Source: Anodontia alba
Taxonomy: Eukaryota > Mollusca > Bivalvia > Lucinida > Lucinidae
Length of the DNA stretch: 64,000 bases
Direction: 5' to 3'
NCBI GenBank assembly: GCA_964016985.1
Contig: OZ024828.1
Coordinates: forward strand, 82,384,308-82,448,307
Every line of letters begins with the position of its first letter. Position 1 is the stretch's first letter. The position numbers and the translations under genes are program-made. The notes under the pieces were generated by a model that worked only from the letters and a program-made list of their open reading frames with translations, did not search any database and had not been told where the DNA came from. Below are positions 11,454 through 26,400 of the stretch, piece by piece.

Positions 11454-14400
11454 GTATGTATTTGCTTTGATATATATCATACTCCTAAAGATCGGATTTC
11501 AACTTTCCACCTTGATTGGAGTCCAAATATTTTGCTGAATATATGTTTTGTAGAAAGAAACTGGTTGATGACAGCTTTAACTGTTTGTTCCTCAGGAGAC
11601 GCTTTGCATGAAATGCCAAAGCCTAATTTCTGGGAAAAATAAGAAAAATATTTCAAACTGAGTTCTGCCGAAATTTTTACCTACCATGCTAAGCATGAGA
11701 AAAGATGATATATCATTTGATTGGCTCCATAGATAAGACTTAGAGGATCTTACATACAAAATATATGGTCTTTTCGTGTGAAATTTATGAAATTAACCTT
11801 GGTTAGTTTCATACATTTCATATGAAACGACTACGAATTTAAGATACTGTAGCTCGTTTTATGGTCAAAATGTTAACTGATCTAGTAAGTACAACGTCTA
11901 ATTCACAGGTATTTTTGCTGAAAAATGTGAGTAGCAAAAGCTACTCAAATTTTTTCAGCAAAAATACTGGCGTGTATGCCATATTTAATAATCAAAGTTT
12001 TAACAATATGTTAACTTACAACATTGTTAGTTTTGAACAACTAGGCCTAGATCTTTATTTTAAACCGTATTATATAGCAGAAGAAGTTGAAATGTTTTTC
12101 AACACAAAATATAATGTTGTCATGGACGGTGTGATGACATTACATGCCAGCAACCAACTGTTATATAAAGGGTGGTCATATAATGTTTAGCTTGCCTGGA
12201 CAAAGTCAAGGAAGAGCTATTGCACTACCCCCAGCATCTGCATCGGAGTCGGCATCCACACAATGTTAAAGTTTTATGTTGAAGTTTTTAAGACCTTATA
12301 TTTTCCAAACCACATTATGGGTTTGGTTTATATTTAGTATGATGATAGATATAAGTTCAGATTTTATTCAGCAAAACCCCTAACCCAACCATGACCATAA
12401 GATCAAGGTCACAGACTTAGAACTTTTATGTTAAAGTTTTGTGTTAAATCTTTAACAGCTCATATTTTCCAGACTATACGATTGATTTGGTTTATATTTG
12501 GTATGATGACAGAGATAGGTCCAAATTGTATTCAGCATTACTCCCAACCATGCCTGCCACATTAAGCCTTGTCATGCTGAATAAATCAAGATGCCACACC
12601 CATTTTTATTGTCAGCCAATCAGATTGCTTGATCCAGGATGTTGATACATATTCACATACTGAATGACAAACAGTGCAGATCCAGATCAGTTTCTTCTGA
12701 AGAAGCCAACTGATCTGCATCTACACTGTTTGTAAAGACAGGATATATCCAGGGTTAGCAGGACAAGGGTTAATTGTCAAGGTCACAACTTCGAATTTTT
12801 ATGTTAAAAGTTCTGTGTTAAAGTTTTTAACAGCTCATATTTTCCAGATCTTCCAATGGATTTTGTTTATATTTTGTATGATGACAGATATAGGCCTAAA
12901 GCTTTATTCAGCAATACCCCCATCTATGCTCATGTTCTTAACTTTAGGTCACGGTCACAGACATAGAACTTTAATGTTAAAGTTTTGCATTAAAGTTTCC
13001 AATAGCTCATATATTCCAGATTATTCACCAACACCTAAGACTTTAAGGTCAAGGTCACAGACTTAGAACTTTTATGTTAAAGTTTTTTGTTAAAGTTTTT
13101 AACAGTGCATATTTTCCAGACTGTATGTACGATGGATTTGGTTTATATTTAGTATGATGATAGATAAAAGTCCAAGGTTTAATTCAGCTATACCCCCATC
13201 CTAGCCAATGACCTTAAGGTAAAGGTCATGGACTTGGAACTTTCATGTTAAAGTTTTGAACAGCTCATATTTTCCAGACCATCTGATGGATTTGGTTTAT
13301 ATTTCATATGATGATAGTTGTAGGTCTAAAGTTTTATGTTTTGTTCAGCAATACCATCCCCCTCCCCCCCTCCCCGCACAATACCATCACTGATCATAAC
13401 CTTAAGGTCACCTTGTCCATTGGTCAGATGTGATGCTTAAATCATTTCATTATAAAAATCCCCGTTAGGGGTGTGGAATTATCAAATTCTATTACTTGTC
13501 CATGGACAAGTAAATGGTCAAAATCCACTAGACATCCAAAGAAAACATGTTGTGGGTACTCATCAGAAGTGCCTCTTTGAGAAATAAGAAAAATATATAT
13601 CTTATAATGTGGATATTCCTTTTTTAGCCAGAACTATGAAGTCCTTGTCCCAGGACAAGTAAATTGAAATTTCTTACTTGTCCTCAAGGAAATGGGACAA
13701 GTTGGACAAGACAGGCTGGCATTTCCACAGCTCTGCCTTCATGGTGATGGACAAGCACCTGTTCAGGTGAGCTTTGTTGTCTCATGACACCTCTTGTTAT
13801 AATATGATATTAACCACTGGATGATAGCAGCATCATATGATGGAATATGGTATTCAACCTAATTACCACACATAGCCCTATAAGCACACAGTTAAGTAAT
13901 TTCTTGGGTCCAGTTGTTCAAAGCTAACGACGTCGTTAGTTAACGATTTGTTAAAATTTACATCGGGTGATACGCAAATACGCTGAAATTTTTTGCTGAA
14001 AAAATGTGAGTAGCTTTTGCAGTGCAAAAGCTACTCACATTTTTTCAGCAAAAAATATCGGAATATTGTGTATTGAATCCACTAGAACAGTTAACGAAAT
14101 GACCCTTAACGAGTTCGTTAAGCTAACGACGCTTTGAACAACAGGACCCTGGTCTTTAGATTACTTTATCTACTTCTTTATAAAAGTATATATTGTTGGT
14201 ATTTATTTGAATTGACTTGAGGCAGTTCAAAGTGTTTATCAAGGCAATTCAAATGAATGCAAACAACACAACATAAATTTTTATAAAGAGATATAAAAGC
14301 ATATGTTTATGGTGCTTATTTGAATTGCCTCGACTTGTCAAGGCAATACAATTAAGTACCAAAAACATATGCTTTTATAAAGAAAATTTGAAAGAGAATT

Positions 14401-17400
14401 ACATAAGCATCGTTGAAGAGTCCTTCATGAAGTCCTCTGTTAATCTGTCTTAAAATTATGCTCTTGTTAGACGGACATTTTGCTACAAGTGTTTCTCAAG
14501 TAATGTTGAAAAATCTAAACCCTCAGTGCAGTAATTAGGTCGAATACGGTACTTTATGTCACATTAGATGAGACGTTTTGAAGTTGCAGATTTTATTACC
14601 ATGAATTTATTTTATTTCAGTTTTACAGTGTTATGGAGATGGAGAATGATATGATTTTCATGCATGTAGATAATCCAGATGGTAAGTACAGTGTAGAAGT
14701 TTCCAGAGAAATGTTAAAAAAGAAAACAAAAAACCACAAGCTTCATATCATTTTTTTTTTATGCTAATATTTCATTAATTATACCTCTGGCTTTTATGCA
14801 GAGGGGTATATAGTTTTTATTTTTCCATCGATCTCTTAGTCTGTTTGTATGTTAGTTAGCTCGTCCATTCGTTATTCTGTTGTGCTCATAGAAGTCTGCG
14901 TCAAAGTTTATAAGAGCTCATAACTTAAGTTCCTATTTGGTATGATGATAGATACTGGTCCAAAGTTTTCATTAGCATTATCCCCACCCTTGCCTATGAC
15001 CTTGAGGTCAAGGTCTCTGACTTAGTATTTTCATGTTGAAGTTTTGATTTGGAGTTTTTAGGGGGTGGTCGGGTGGTGCGAAGGTGCTGTGTATCTTACA
15101 TCACCGGGGCGTCCAACTGATATTGGCTTACAGTTGGGCAAGGCCTGCTATCCTTGTAGTGGGTAAGGGTAGAGGGGGAATGTTTTTATTTCTTCTGTTT
15201 CTTCACTTTCATTCCTGTTCCTCGTTCTTCCCTGTCCCTCTCTTTCATCTCATCTACTCTCTCTTCTATCTCTTTTCTCCCTTTCTCTGGGAGACGACAC
15301 AAAATGACCCTCAAGGGTTGACGTGTCGTTAAACCCCAACACAAATCAATCAAAAAAATTTGGAGTTTTTAAGAGCTCATTATTACTTTTAACCTTACAA
15401 TTGATTTAGTCTGTATTTGGTATGATGGTAGATATTGGTCAATAATTTTCATCAGCAGCATCCTCAGCCAGGCATGTGACATTGACGTCAAGGTCACAGA
15501 CTTGGAATTTTCATTTTTAAGTTTTGGGTTGAAAGTTATTAAGAGCTCATTAGAAGTGCCTCACTGAGGTGCTTCTAATGAGTACCCACAACATGCTTTC
15601 AAGGAGAAATAAGAAGAAATTATCCAAGAATTATCAACAAATATTACTCCTTAACAAGTCTTAAGATTTCATATGGATTCTCGTAGGTTGGAGAATGAAA
15701 GCTTTCTAAAATGGTGAGGATTTGTTGACAGATTGCCCCCATATATATATGGCTCCATGTCAAGTGAAAAAGAGTCTTTGAACATGTGCAGAAAGTGCAA
15801 TTTCAGATCGTCCTGCACATGCACAAAGTAAAATCTGGGCCTTTGCTCTCCATTAACCCATTGTAGTCGGGAGACCCATAAAAGGGTAGTTGGCAAACAG
15901 TGCAGACCCAGATCAGACGCCGCAGAATGTGACGTCTGATCAGGGTCTCCACTGTTTGCAAATAGTTTAGCCATTTGTCTCTAGGAATATGTAAATCTCA
16001 TAGCCGGACGTACCTAAAATTGAAATTGGACTCTTCCAATACATAGTGTGGAAGAGTCTATTTAGTATACAATGGGTTAATAAATTCTGTAGTATTCAAT
16101 GATTCTGTTACCAGACAGGGAAGGTCCTGATCTGAGTGTGTGGATGCTTAAGCTGATCTTGGCCTTGGCTGTCCACATAGCATATTTTTGCATGGCATGG
16201 CCCATCTGATATAATAAGTGGGGTCTGTAACTTAACCACTTAACCCATTGTATACGGAATAGACTCTCCCACACTATATATTGGAAAAGTCCAATAGGTA
16301 CACCTGGCTCTGAGATTTACATATTCTTAGAGAAAAATGGCTAAACTATTTGCAAACAGTGGAGACCCTGATCAGACTCCGCATTAACATGCAGGTATAG
16401 GGGCAACATCCACATCAGTGGGCCCCCTTCCAGATAGCTGGCTTGCTGCACGCATGGCAGATCTCACACCAGATCTCCACATATTTCTATCATGAGGGTT
16501 GATAGCCGAGAGCTTCCACTCTCTGCAATCCCTCTCTGTCAGCTGCTTCCCTCAGCCTATATGTGAAAGGCTACAGGCTATCTTGACTGCACCATTGGAG
16601 CATTCCACATGTCCATACCAGCTGAACCTTCTCTCCTTCAGAATGAGGTCCAGATCCTCAATGCCATTTCTGGCGAAAGAATGTGCACAATACTGGTTAA
16701 CCGCTTAGAGGACTAAGCCTGCCCAGTAAACATGTGGTTAGGTAAACTGACTGCGCTTGACATGACCCCATTGGGTTTACTGGGCCGTAAAACCTCAACA
16801 CAAACAAACAAGATCCTCAATGCCAAGTTATGCAAGTAGCTCATTGGACCTGGTGGTGACAACATCTTGCGGCCTGACATTGCAGATCTGTCTGGTAATT
16901 CCGTTGCAGATGTTGGAGGTTTTGTCAATGGCCAAGTGTCACTGGCATGGAGCATTGCACTCCGCACACAAGAGCTGTACACATGGCCATGTGTCTTGAA
17001 AGAGAGGTGTCGTGAAGAGAGAACTGGTAGCAGCTCCTTGAACTTCTTCTAGGTGGTTTTCACATGTGTTGTGGTTGAAAGTTCGCAGCAACCTGCTGCT
17101 GAGAGCATGTCTCCTAGGTAGCAAAAGGAAGCTACCACCTCCAGCTTGTCAGGTCTGACTTAGACTTCCCTCAGTGGTCTGCCGTCCAAGGGGTATGCAG
17201 TTCCCTGGCACCATGTACATCTATAGTCAGGGTCCTTTGACAAGCACTTGAGCCCACTGCATTTCTTGTGCACCCAGTGCTTGCAGAAGATGCTGTTGCT
17301 GCTCACTCCAGTGCGACAGACAGCGCATGGAAACTCTCCTGAATTCTGCAGGAGGTCCAGACCCGTACCGCAGATCATGATCTTCGTCTTTCTTGCGTTT

Positions 17401-20400
17401 GGTCTCGTCCTTTCTTCTCCATTGCCTCTTTCCAAGTCAAGAGCCTCCTGACACATTCCTCTAGTGATTCAGCAATGACAACAAGGTCATCAGCATAGAG
17501 GTCCTTCCAGGGGACCCCAGAGTGGAATTCTTGTGATAAGGCTTCAAGCACAATGACGAAGAGAAGCTGGCTAAGTACTGAGCCCTGGTGTACACCGACC
17601 TTCACTTCAAACTCTTCACTGTACCCCTCACCAACTCGTACATGGGTAGCCTAGTGGATAAGAGTTGACTCTTAATCCATTAGGTTTCTCACCGCTGTGG
17701 TTCGAGCCTGGCTCGGGTCATATGTGGGAAAGCCAAGTTCTGCTTACGGATGGTCAGGTGGTTTTTCTCCGGGTTCTCCGGTTTTCGCCCACCTTCGATG
17801 AACGATCGGCTCGATATAAGTGAAATATTCTTGAAAGGGCCGTAAAACCCAAATCAAAAAAAAAAAAAACTCGTACATGGCTCCAGGCATTTGCATACAT
17901 CCCCTGCACCAGTCGCACAGTCCACTCCTCCACACCAAGTTTTCTCAGTGCCCACCAGATGACCTTCTGAGGTACTTGATCAAAAGCCTTCTCCAGATCT
18001 ACGCAAGCCATGTAGAGTCTCTTGTTGGCCTGTAAAATTTCAGTTTGTCTCTCGTTCAAAAATAATCCAGTTCAAAAACGAGAGACTAATTGAAATTTTA
18101 CAGGCTGTCAAATGCCACATTTTATAATCGTATTAATACCATATATCAATTTATTTAAACTTTCTTGGATAAAACCTGCCTATTTTTGAGGAATATGGAG
18201 CTTTTAATCATACATTGAAAAAATCAGAAAAAATCATAGTCGGGGGCAAAATAGTTGTATTATGTCAGACAGCTTTGGTTGCTTTAACTGTTTGTTCTAA
18301 GTTTCAGCTCTTATTTTTTTTCTTCATAATTTATACATGTATATATCTCCATAACAGACAGATAACATCTATAAATACCCCTCAGTTACAATCAGTTTTG
18401 TCCCCCAGGGCTTTCTGCATTAGCTCCCCTATCCCTCCCACTGGAATAAATACAAGTATAAAATCATGGACTCTTTAAGCAAATTCTTAGCTGAAACCTC
18501 TGATCACTGTGACAATATTGCAATGGCATCTGCAGATATGCAATTTTATGTTTCGCTCCAGTGAGGAAGTCCTGGTCCATGGGCCTCTTGTTTAACCCAT
18601 TTATACCTAGCATCCCATAAAAGGGACATTGCAAACAGTGCAGACCCAGATCAGATGCCGCAGAATGCGGCATCTGATCAGGGTCTACACTGTTTTGCAT
18701 TAAACACGGGAATTTCTATAAAACATAGTATAAAAAGAGTAATTGGCAAACAGTGCAGACCCAGATCAGATGCTGCAGAATGTGGCATCTGATCAGGGTC
18801 TACACTGTTTGCATTAACATGGAAATTTCTATAAAACATAGAATAAAAACAGTAATTAGCAAATAGTGCAGACCCAGATCAGATGCTGCAGAATGTGGCA
18901 TCTGATCAGGGTCTACACTGTTTGCATTAAACATGGAAATTTCTATAAAACATAGAATAAAAACAGTAATTGGCAAATAGTGCAGACCCAGATCAGGCGC
19001 TGCAGAATGTGGCATCTAATCAGGGTCTACACTGTTTGCATTAAATACAGGAATTTCTAAAAAAACGTAGTAATAATAAACACTAATCAGACACCCCTTC
19101 TATTGGAAATAGACCGGTCCAAATAGTTGCAGTAGAAGAGTGCACTTGATGTAAATGGTTTAATACAAATACTGTCTGTTGATTCTGTCTCAACTGTTAG
19201 GAAAGTTCTGGTTATATGGTTATACCTCCCACAAATTGTGTTTGTGTGTGTGTTATGGGAGTGGCAGGTATACTGTTTTCTCATCCATATGTCTCTCCAT
19301 TATGTTTTGGTCTTTGCAGGGTATCTAATAAGCAGTGCTTTTTGCAAATTTCTTGTCTTACCTGTAATAAGGTAAAGTTTACTGCTGTTTCACCAGTGTC
19401 TTCGTACATAAGAAAAGTATCAGTACTTTTCGGAAGAAAAAGGCACCTTATCTGGAGCTATATTTAGGTATGCAAACCTTTTAATACTCTTGTCCTGCTG
19501 AACCCGGATATATCCTGCTTTTGCAAACAGTGTAGATGTAAATCAGTTGGCTTCATCAGAAGCCAACTGATCTGGATCTGCACTGGTTGTCATTCAGTAT
19601 GTGAATATGTATCAACAACCAGGATCAAATAATCTGATTGGCAGAAAATTAGAAATGGGCATGGTATCTTAATTTATTCAGCAGGACAAGGGTTAACCTA
19701 ACTCTTCCTCCATTTTCAAAATATTTCAGAATAAAGTATAATTCCAAACACTCTGGCCATCCAAATATATACGGTAAATGTTTTAAAATTTCAAACACTT
19801 TATTCTGTACTATTTTGGCCAAAAGTTTGCTTTTTATGCTGTTGTTGCTTAAAATACTGAGTGGAATGGCAAACAGGGTAGACAGGAGCAGTCTGATCAG
19901 GTCTGCAATGTTCTGAATATGCCATTTTGTCAGCAACTGTAGTATACAAAATTTTAGGACATTAACTGTTCAAGGATATACACAGTGGCATCTAAAACAC
20001 AAATTTCTTTTCTTTCAAAGACACCGGACATGGTGTGCTGTACACATCTGGTAATGATGGAATTGTATATTCGGAATCTCTACGGCGACACTTGTATCCC
20101 AACTTTGGTGTTATCCACGATTTCTACAAGGTGCAGTCGATGCGAGGTGTTTACATTACTAGTCAGATGAATGATGATGATAGTATACATTCCATGATTT
20201 CATACAACAGAGGGGCCACCTGGCAGAAAATTCCAAGACCAGACAATGCTCCATGCAAGGATGAGACAAAAGTAAGAATATGATCAGTGGATATCGATAT
20301 TATATATATATACCACACAAGGGGTAGTCATCCTGTCTGTTGATTGGTCCATCTTCTGAGTTTTTTGCTCAACTGCTTATATAGTTTTTGCTAGATTTTT

Positions 20401-23400
20401 AAGAAATTTCACAGGTGAGTAAATTATGTTTATTGCCCAGTTATCTGCCCTTATACTTGTCCGTCTCGTTGAGTTTGTACCATGAACTACTAACGGTTTT
20501 GTTCGATTTTCATAGAACTTCTTAGAAATGTCGAAGATGATAAGTAGCAGTGTGTTATATTTTTTCCCTTGCTAAGTTATAAGCCCTTGGCACTTTAGTC
20601 CTTGTATATGAGTTTGTGACACAAACAACTTATACAGGTTCTATACCCGCCACATGATAGTGACTGGGTATTATGGATGTTGATTGATTTTCACCAGACT
20701 TTGAGACATTGTAGAAATCTTGTTTGGGATTGCTAATGGTCAATTTTTGACAAGAGTTATCTGCCTGCCACACAGTAGTGGCGGGGTATGGTTTGGCATT
20801 TTTTAATGATAGGTTTTCATGTTTTCATGAAACTACACAGAAAAGATAAGCATATTAAGAACATGTAGAAGTAAATTATTTGTTCTGGAGTTATCTGTCC
20901 TTAGCCCTTAAGTCACTCTGTCCAAGTTTGTGATGGGAACCACTTTGACAGTTTTTGTTAGATTTTTGTAACACATCACAGAAATGATCATGATGATGTG
21001 TGGCATTTCAAATCCTAATACGTCAACAAAAAAAATAAGAAAAATACCAAGGCCCAGTTGTTCAAAGCGTCGTTAGCTTAACGAGCTCGTTAAGGATCAT
21101 TTCTTTAACTGTTTTAGTGGATGCAATATACAATATTCTGATATTTTTTGCTGAAAAAATGTGAGTAGCTTTTGCAATGCAAAAGCTACTCACATTTTTT
21201 CAGCAAAAAATTTCAGCATATTTGCGTATCACTCAATGTAAATTTTAACGAATCGTTAACTAACGACGTCGTTAGCTTTGAACAACTGAGCCCAAATGTC
21301 CTCTTCTAATTTCTTGATGAACCTTCTAAGAATTAAGGACACATTAAAGACCCTGGACAGACTTTGCAGTCTTTGCTGTCATCATTACGCATTAATTCTC
21401 GTATCTGACAGATGCAGAAAATATAATTTGATACAAAAAAGGGTCCTATACAAAAAAGGGTCCTTATGCCATAGGCACAGTCTGATCAGGGCTTTCTGTG
21501 ATAGCTGCAGATAAAAGAAATCACCAGAAAAATATACATAGCTTCAGATAAGGTATTTTTTTGCTGTTTTTTTTTTTAGCTTTTCTGAGCAAAGTTCAGG
21601 GCGTACTATAGTGACCACACTCTGTCCGTCGTCTGTCGTCATCAGTCATCAACAATTAACATTCTAAAGGTCACACTTTTTACCCAATATTGATGAAACT
21701 TGCTCAGAATGTTTGTAACGGTACAGTGGCTCAGTTGGTAGAGCGTTTGCTTTGTGACCGGGAGGTTGTGGGTTCGATCCCCGGCCGAGTCATACCAAAG
21801 ACTTTAAAAATGGTACTAGCTGCTCTTTCGCTTGGCACTCAGCATTAAGAAAGTAGAGCTAGGAATCAGAACTGGTCAGCTAAGTGTCAATATAATGCGA
21901 CTGGGTGGAATATCATGTCAGGTGTCTGGGGCATGATATTTCAGTGAGGCAGCACTCTAAAAGTGAGTATTGAGCTCCCTGCCACATCCAGATACCCTTG
22001 CGATATGACTGAAAGATTGTTGAAAACGACGTAAAGCCTGAATAAAACAAAACAAACTCAGAATGTTTGCCCCAATGAAATCTAGGTCAACTTCGAAACT
22101 GTGTCACTTGGGGTGAAAAACTAAGTCACCAGGTCAAACCAAAGGAAAATATTGTTAACACTCTAGAGGTTACATTTTTTCAAGCAGTCATCATGGATCT
22201 TGCTCAAAGTGTTTGTCTTGATGATTTCTAGGACAAGTTAAAAACTGGGTCACTTGGGCTCAAAAACTAGGTCACCAGACCAAATCAAAGGAAAAATTTG
22301 TTCTCTAGAGGTAACATTTTTGAAGTAATCATCATGAATATTGCTCAGAATGTTTGTCCTTATTTCTAGGTCAAGTTTGAAACTGGGCTGCTTGGGGTCA
22401 AAAACTAGGTCATGGGGCCAAATCAAAGGAAAACCTTGTCAACACTCTAGCTGTCACATTTTTGAAGCAATCATCACGAATCTTGCTCAAACTGTTTGTC
22501 TTGATGAGTTCTAGGTCATGTTTGAAACTGGGTCACATAGTCAAAAACTAGGTCACCAGGCCAAATCAAAGGAAGACCTTGTTAACGCCCTAGAGGTCAC
22601 ATTTTTGAATCAATTATCATGAATCTTGCTCAAAATGTTTATCTTGATGATTTTTAGGTCAAGTTTGAAACTGGGTGACTTTGGGTCAGAAACTAGGTCA
22701 CCAGGCTAAATCAACAGAAAGCCTTGTCAACACTCTAGCAGTCACATTTTTGAAGCAATCATCATGAACTTGCTCAAAATGTCTTGATGATTTCTAGGTC
22801 AAATTCAAAACTGGGTTACTTGGAGTCAAAAACTAGGTCACTGGGCAAAATCAAAGGAAGACATTGTTAACACTCTAGAGGTCACATTTTTGAAGCAATC
22901 ATCATGAATCTTGCTCAAAATGTTTGCCTTGATGATTTCTAGGTCAAGTTTGAAACTGGGTCACTTTGAGTTAAAAACTAGGTCACCAGGCCAAATCAAA
23001 GGAAAACCTTGTCAGTACTCCAGAGGTCACATTTTTTAAATAATCCTCATGAATATCATTCAAAATGTCTGTCTCGATGATTTCTAGGTCTAGTTATAAA
23101 CTGGGTCACTTGGAGTCAGAAACTAGATCTCCAGACCAAATCAAAGGAAAACCTTGTTGACACTATAGAGGTCACAGTTTTGAAGTAATCATCATGAATC
23201 TTGCTCAGAATGTTTTTCTTGATGATTTCTAGGTGAAGTTTGGAACTGGGACACTTATGACGTATATTTCATGGTCCAGTGACTTTCTTAAGTTCTTCCG
23301 TTTAGGTCAGTTTATCAGTAACTACTGGTCCTTCAGAGTGGTATTTGGCACTTGTGAGCATTACGGGGCCATCATGGCCCTCTTGTTTTTTATATTTTTT

Positions 23401-26400
23401 TTTGACCAAGAAGTATAAATATGTGGGTTGATCAGTAAATTTGAGAACTTTTTCAGATAGAATGTTATGTACATAAGGGATATTAAAATAAATACCGTTA
23501 ACTATTAACATACATGCCATAACCTCAGTTGGTCAATCTGTGAGATCTGAGAAAAATTTAAGTGAGATTTCAAAAAATTCTGTGAGATTTTTTCTCGGCG
23601 CTGTATTTTGTCATACGAAGTAATTTTCGAAATTTAAAGCTTATTTATTTGAAAGGCATGACTTCTGCAGGAGTCTTTAAAGTGTTTAAATAATGAGGGC
23701 CAGCAAACTTTATCCCTCTTGCAGCATTCATGTCTTTAAAATCAAAATAAATATCTTTGATTTCCAAAAAGATATATAGGCCTTTTTCTTGGATGCTGGA
23801 GATGCTTTTGCATCAGGAGAAGCAGGGCGCTTGGGCATGATACTGGCAGTACTTCAAATTTAAGAATGATTTATGACTAAAATTATCTGCATTTTATATA
23901 AAGATATCAACATCTGCTTGAGCAACCCTAATTCTATTCTTTATGTGACAATTACTGCAAACAAAACAAAAAAATATACAACATAAAAGGGGCCGCTAAT
24001 TATCACAAATACTTACCCTAAGACCAGACACAATACGCCAACCCCATTTTTCTTCAAGCCAGATCATTGGCGCATGCCATTATCTCGTCCACTAGCGTAA
24101 CTGATCATCTTTAGTTGACCCAGAAAGCGTGTCCGATTGACCAATCTGTCATTAACACCTTCTTAATCATTTAATTACTATTGTTTATCATGTTTATTGC
24201 GGAATCAACACCGTCCACCATCACAGGTCATGCGGATACCTTTGCACTTATTTTGACACTTGTTATCGGCTTTCGTTTCAACGTAATGGAATACACTTCT
24301 ATTGATCCGGAAACCAATACTACAGTGACTGTCTACAAAAAAGGTGCCTTAAGATTTTTTTTCGATGGGGTTTTTCGATTCTGTGAGTTTTACCGCTCAC
24401 GGCGTGAGCCCGTGAGAAATGTCAGAATTACGTGAGGTTTTTCCTCACGGCGTGAGACTTGGCATGTATGTATTAAGACCACATTTCAGCTCTCAAATGA
24501 GAGTATTTGGCGTGAACTCATCATATGAGGTACGTTAAACTGTCACCATTTTGAAAATTATCATTAAGAAAACACGCCTATTCAAATATATAGAAAATTT
24601 CACCTCCAAAAACAGAAAATTTTCAGATAAAACACTCTGATATTTTTTCATATTTCTGTTCAAAACATAGATTGTGGGTACTCGTTAGAACTGCAGAGGC
24701 GGTTCTAACGAGTACCCACAATCAATGTTTTTGAGCAAAATAAGAAAAATAATGTATACCCCTGTAAACCCCAGTTTTACTATATAAAAGTGGGGTTTAA
24801 GAGGGTCAATATTATATAGGCATGTTTTCGTGATGATCTTAGATAATTTCTTTATGAATAATGATAAATCTGTTCTGTACAAGGGCTCTTTCATGTACAC
24901 TTAGCTTCTATTATTACACTGCTGACTTAGTTTGGCTGGACATATCACAACTGAACTATATGCAAAAATGTAACATTTTTTTTTCGGAAGTTTGAGATGC
25001 TAAACTGGCAGTACAAATTTTGAAGGTATACAAACAGGTAGGCTAGTTTGTTTTGATATGCACAAAAAGTTCCATTATTGCGTTACATATTTATTTACTT
25101 AGGAAAGACATTCGTTTGAAATTTGAGCAGATTTCTGAAAACTTGTAGGAGACCATCATTTTTGCCTTTTAGCAAACATATTCAAGACATTGCTACAAAT
25201 TCTATTCTAAATATTAAATGGACACAAGCTGCATTCTTTGTCATAAATCTCATGTAAATTTCATTAAAATTGGTTCAGCGAAAGACAATTTATTAAAAGA
25301 AAGCTGAAGACACCCAATGCCTTGTTTTGGCAGTTTCTTGATGATGTCGCAAGTGTATGACATCATTAACATTTTGATGGCGTCACATGAGAACCATTTT
25401 CGACAGTTTGTATATCAGTTACATCACATCTTAAGTTGCAGTTCATTCTGGCAGAAAATATATAGAAACAAAGCCACTAGAGCTCAGGGTCTCGAATTCA
25501 TTGATCACCCCACGTATTTTTTTATGCTTTCCATATGTTGTAGTTCTCATTAGAAATGCCTCGGAAAGATGCTTCTAATGAGTATCTATAACATATGTTT
25601 TCGTGGAGAAATAAGAAAATTATCCAAAACTTTTAGGTTGAAAATGCCATATCTGTAGCTGTGTTTCTTTGTACCGGTATGTTAAGGTATTGTACAATAT
25701 TCATTGATACTGTACAATATTCATTGATTCTGCACAATATTCATTGATACTGTAAGCAGACAACATTGGCCTTGATCAGTCTGCAATGCACAGGCTGATC
25801 TCAGTTCTCATTGTCCACAATGGCATAAGGGCATTTTTCTTGTATTGACCATCATTTGCAATTCCTAACACTTTGCATGCTGGGTAAAAATTCCAGCAGA
25901 CGATGTTTTGAATTTTTTTTTTTTTACTTTACTTTTCCAATAAAATAGGATTTGACATTTCATACAAATTGTCTCCTCAGGAGACAATTTGTATGAAGTG
26001 TCAGATCTTATTTTCAAGGAAAAATAAGAAAAGTATCATCAGTTTGTTGTCTGCTGAATTAGCCAGTAGCATGGTAAGTGTTAAGGTGAATCAGTATGCT
26101 TCAGAAAAGACAACTCTGTCAGAATTGTTTTGCCTCCTTTATGAAAAGTGGTCTACTTGGGAGCAAATTTTTTCCTTTTACAGTAGATCCCTTTTCAGAA
26201 GGGGATTGTTGTGCAAGATAGCAAAAAGGAAGTTGTCAAAGTTGTCTCCCTTGTAAAAAATGGCCGAGAATATACCAGATGTCTCCATTCACCTTAAAGG
26301 GTATACTTTGTTGTTTTATTATTTAGGAGTGTAACTTACAAGTTCATGGCATGTACAGTATGCAACGGCGGATTAATATTCTCCCACCACAGAGTGAACA

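Larger units (their letters stand above)
16430..18055 (-). pseudogene. Non-LTR retrotransposon (LINE) fragment, RT C-terminal half
   Basis: Read on the minus strand from 18055 downward: YMACVDLEKAFDQVP (first catalytic Asp of RT), then after a SINE insertion KVGVHQGSVLSQLLF, then YADDLVVIAES with the catalytic YADD. The frame then breaks and continues as KTKIMICGTGLDLL, then a Cys/His-rich stretch CAVCRTG...CKHWVHKKCSG, then a thumb/tail region (SSCVRSAMLHASDTW). The 5' part with the endonuclease is absent. Several frame breaks and two SINEs (16667-16810, 17646-17867) show it is dead. I cannot place the LINE clade confidently. Confidence 0.85.

Noticed and set aside
15084..15332. 82-codon frame with a hydrophobic Phe/Ser-rich run (also 36889, 39234)
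   Set aside because: It is the pyrimidine-rich middle of the S2 SINE in three copies.
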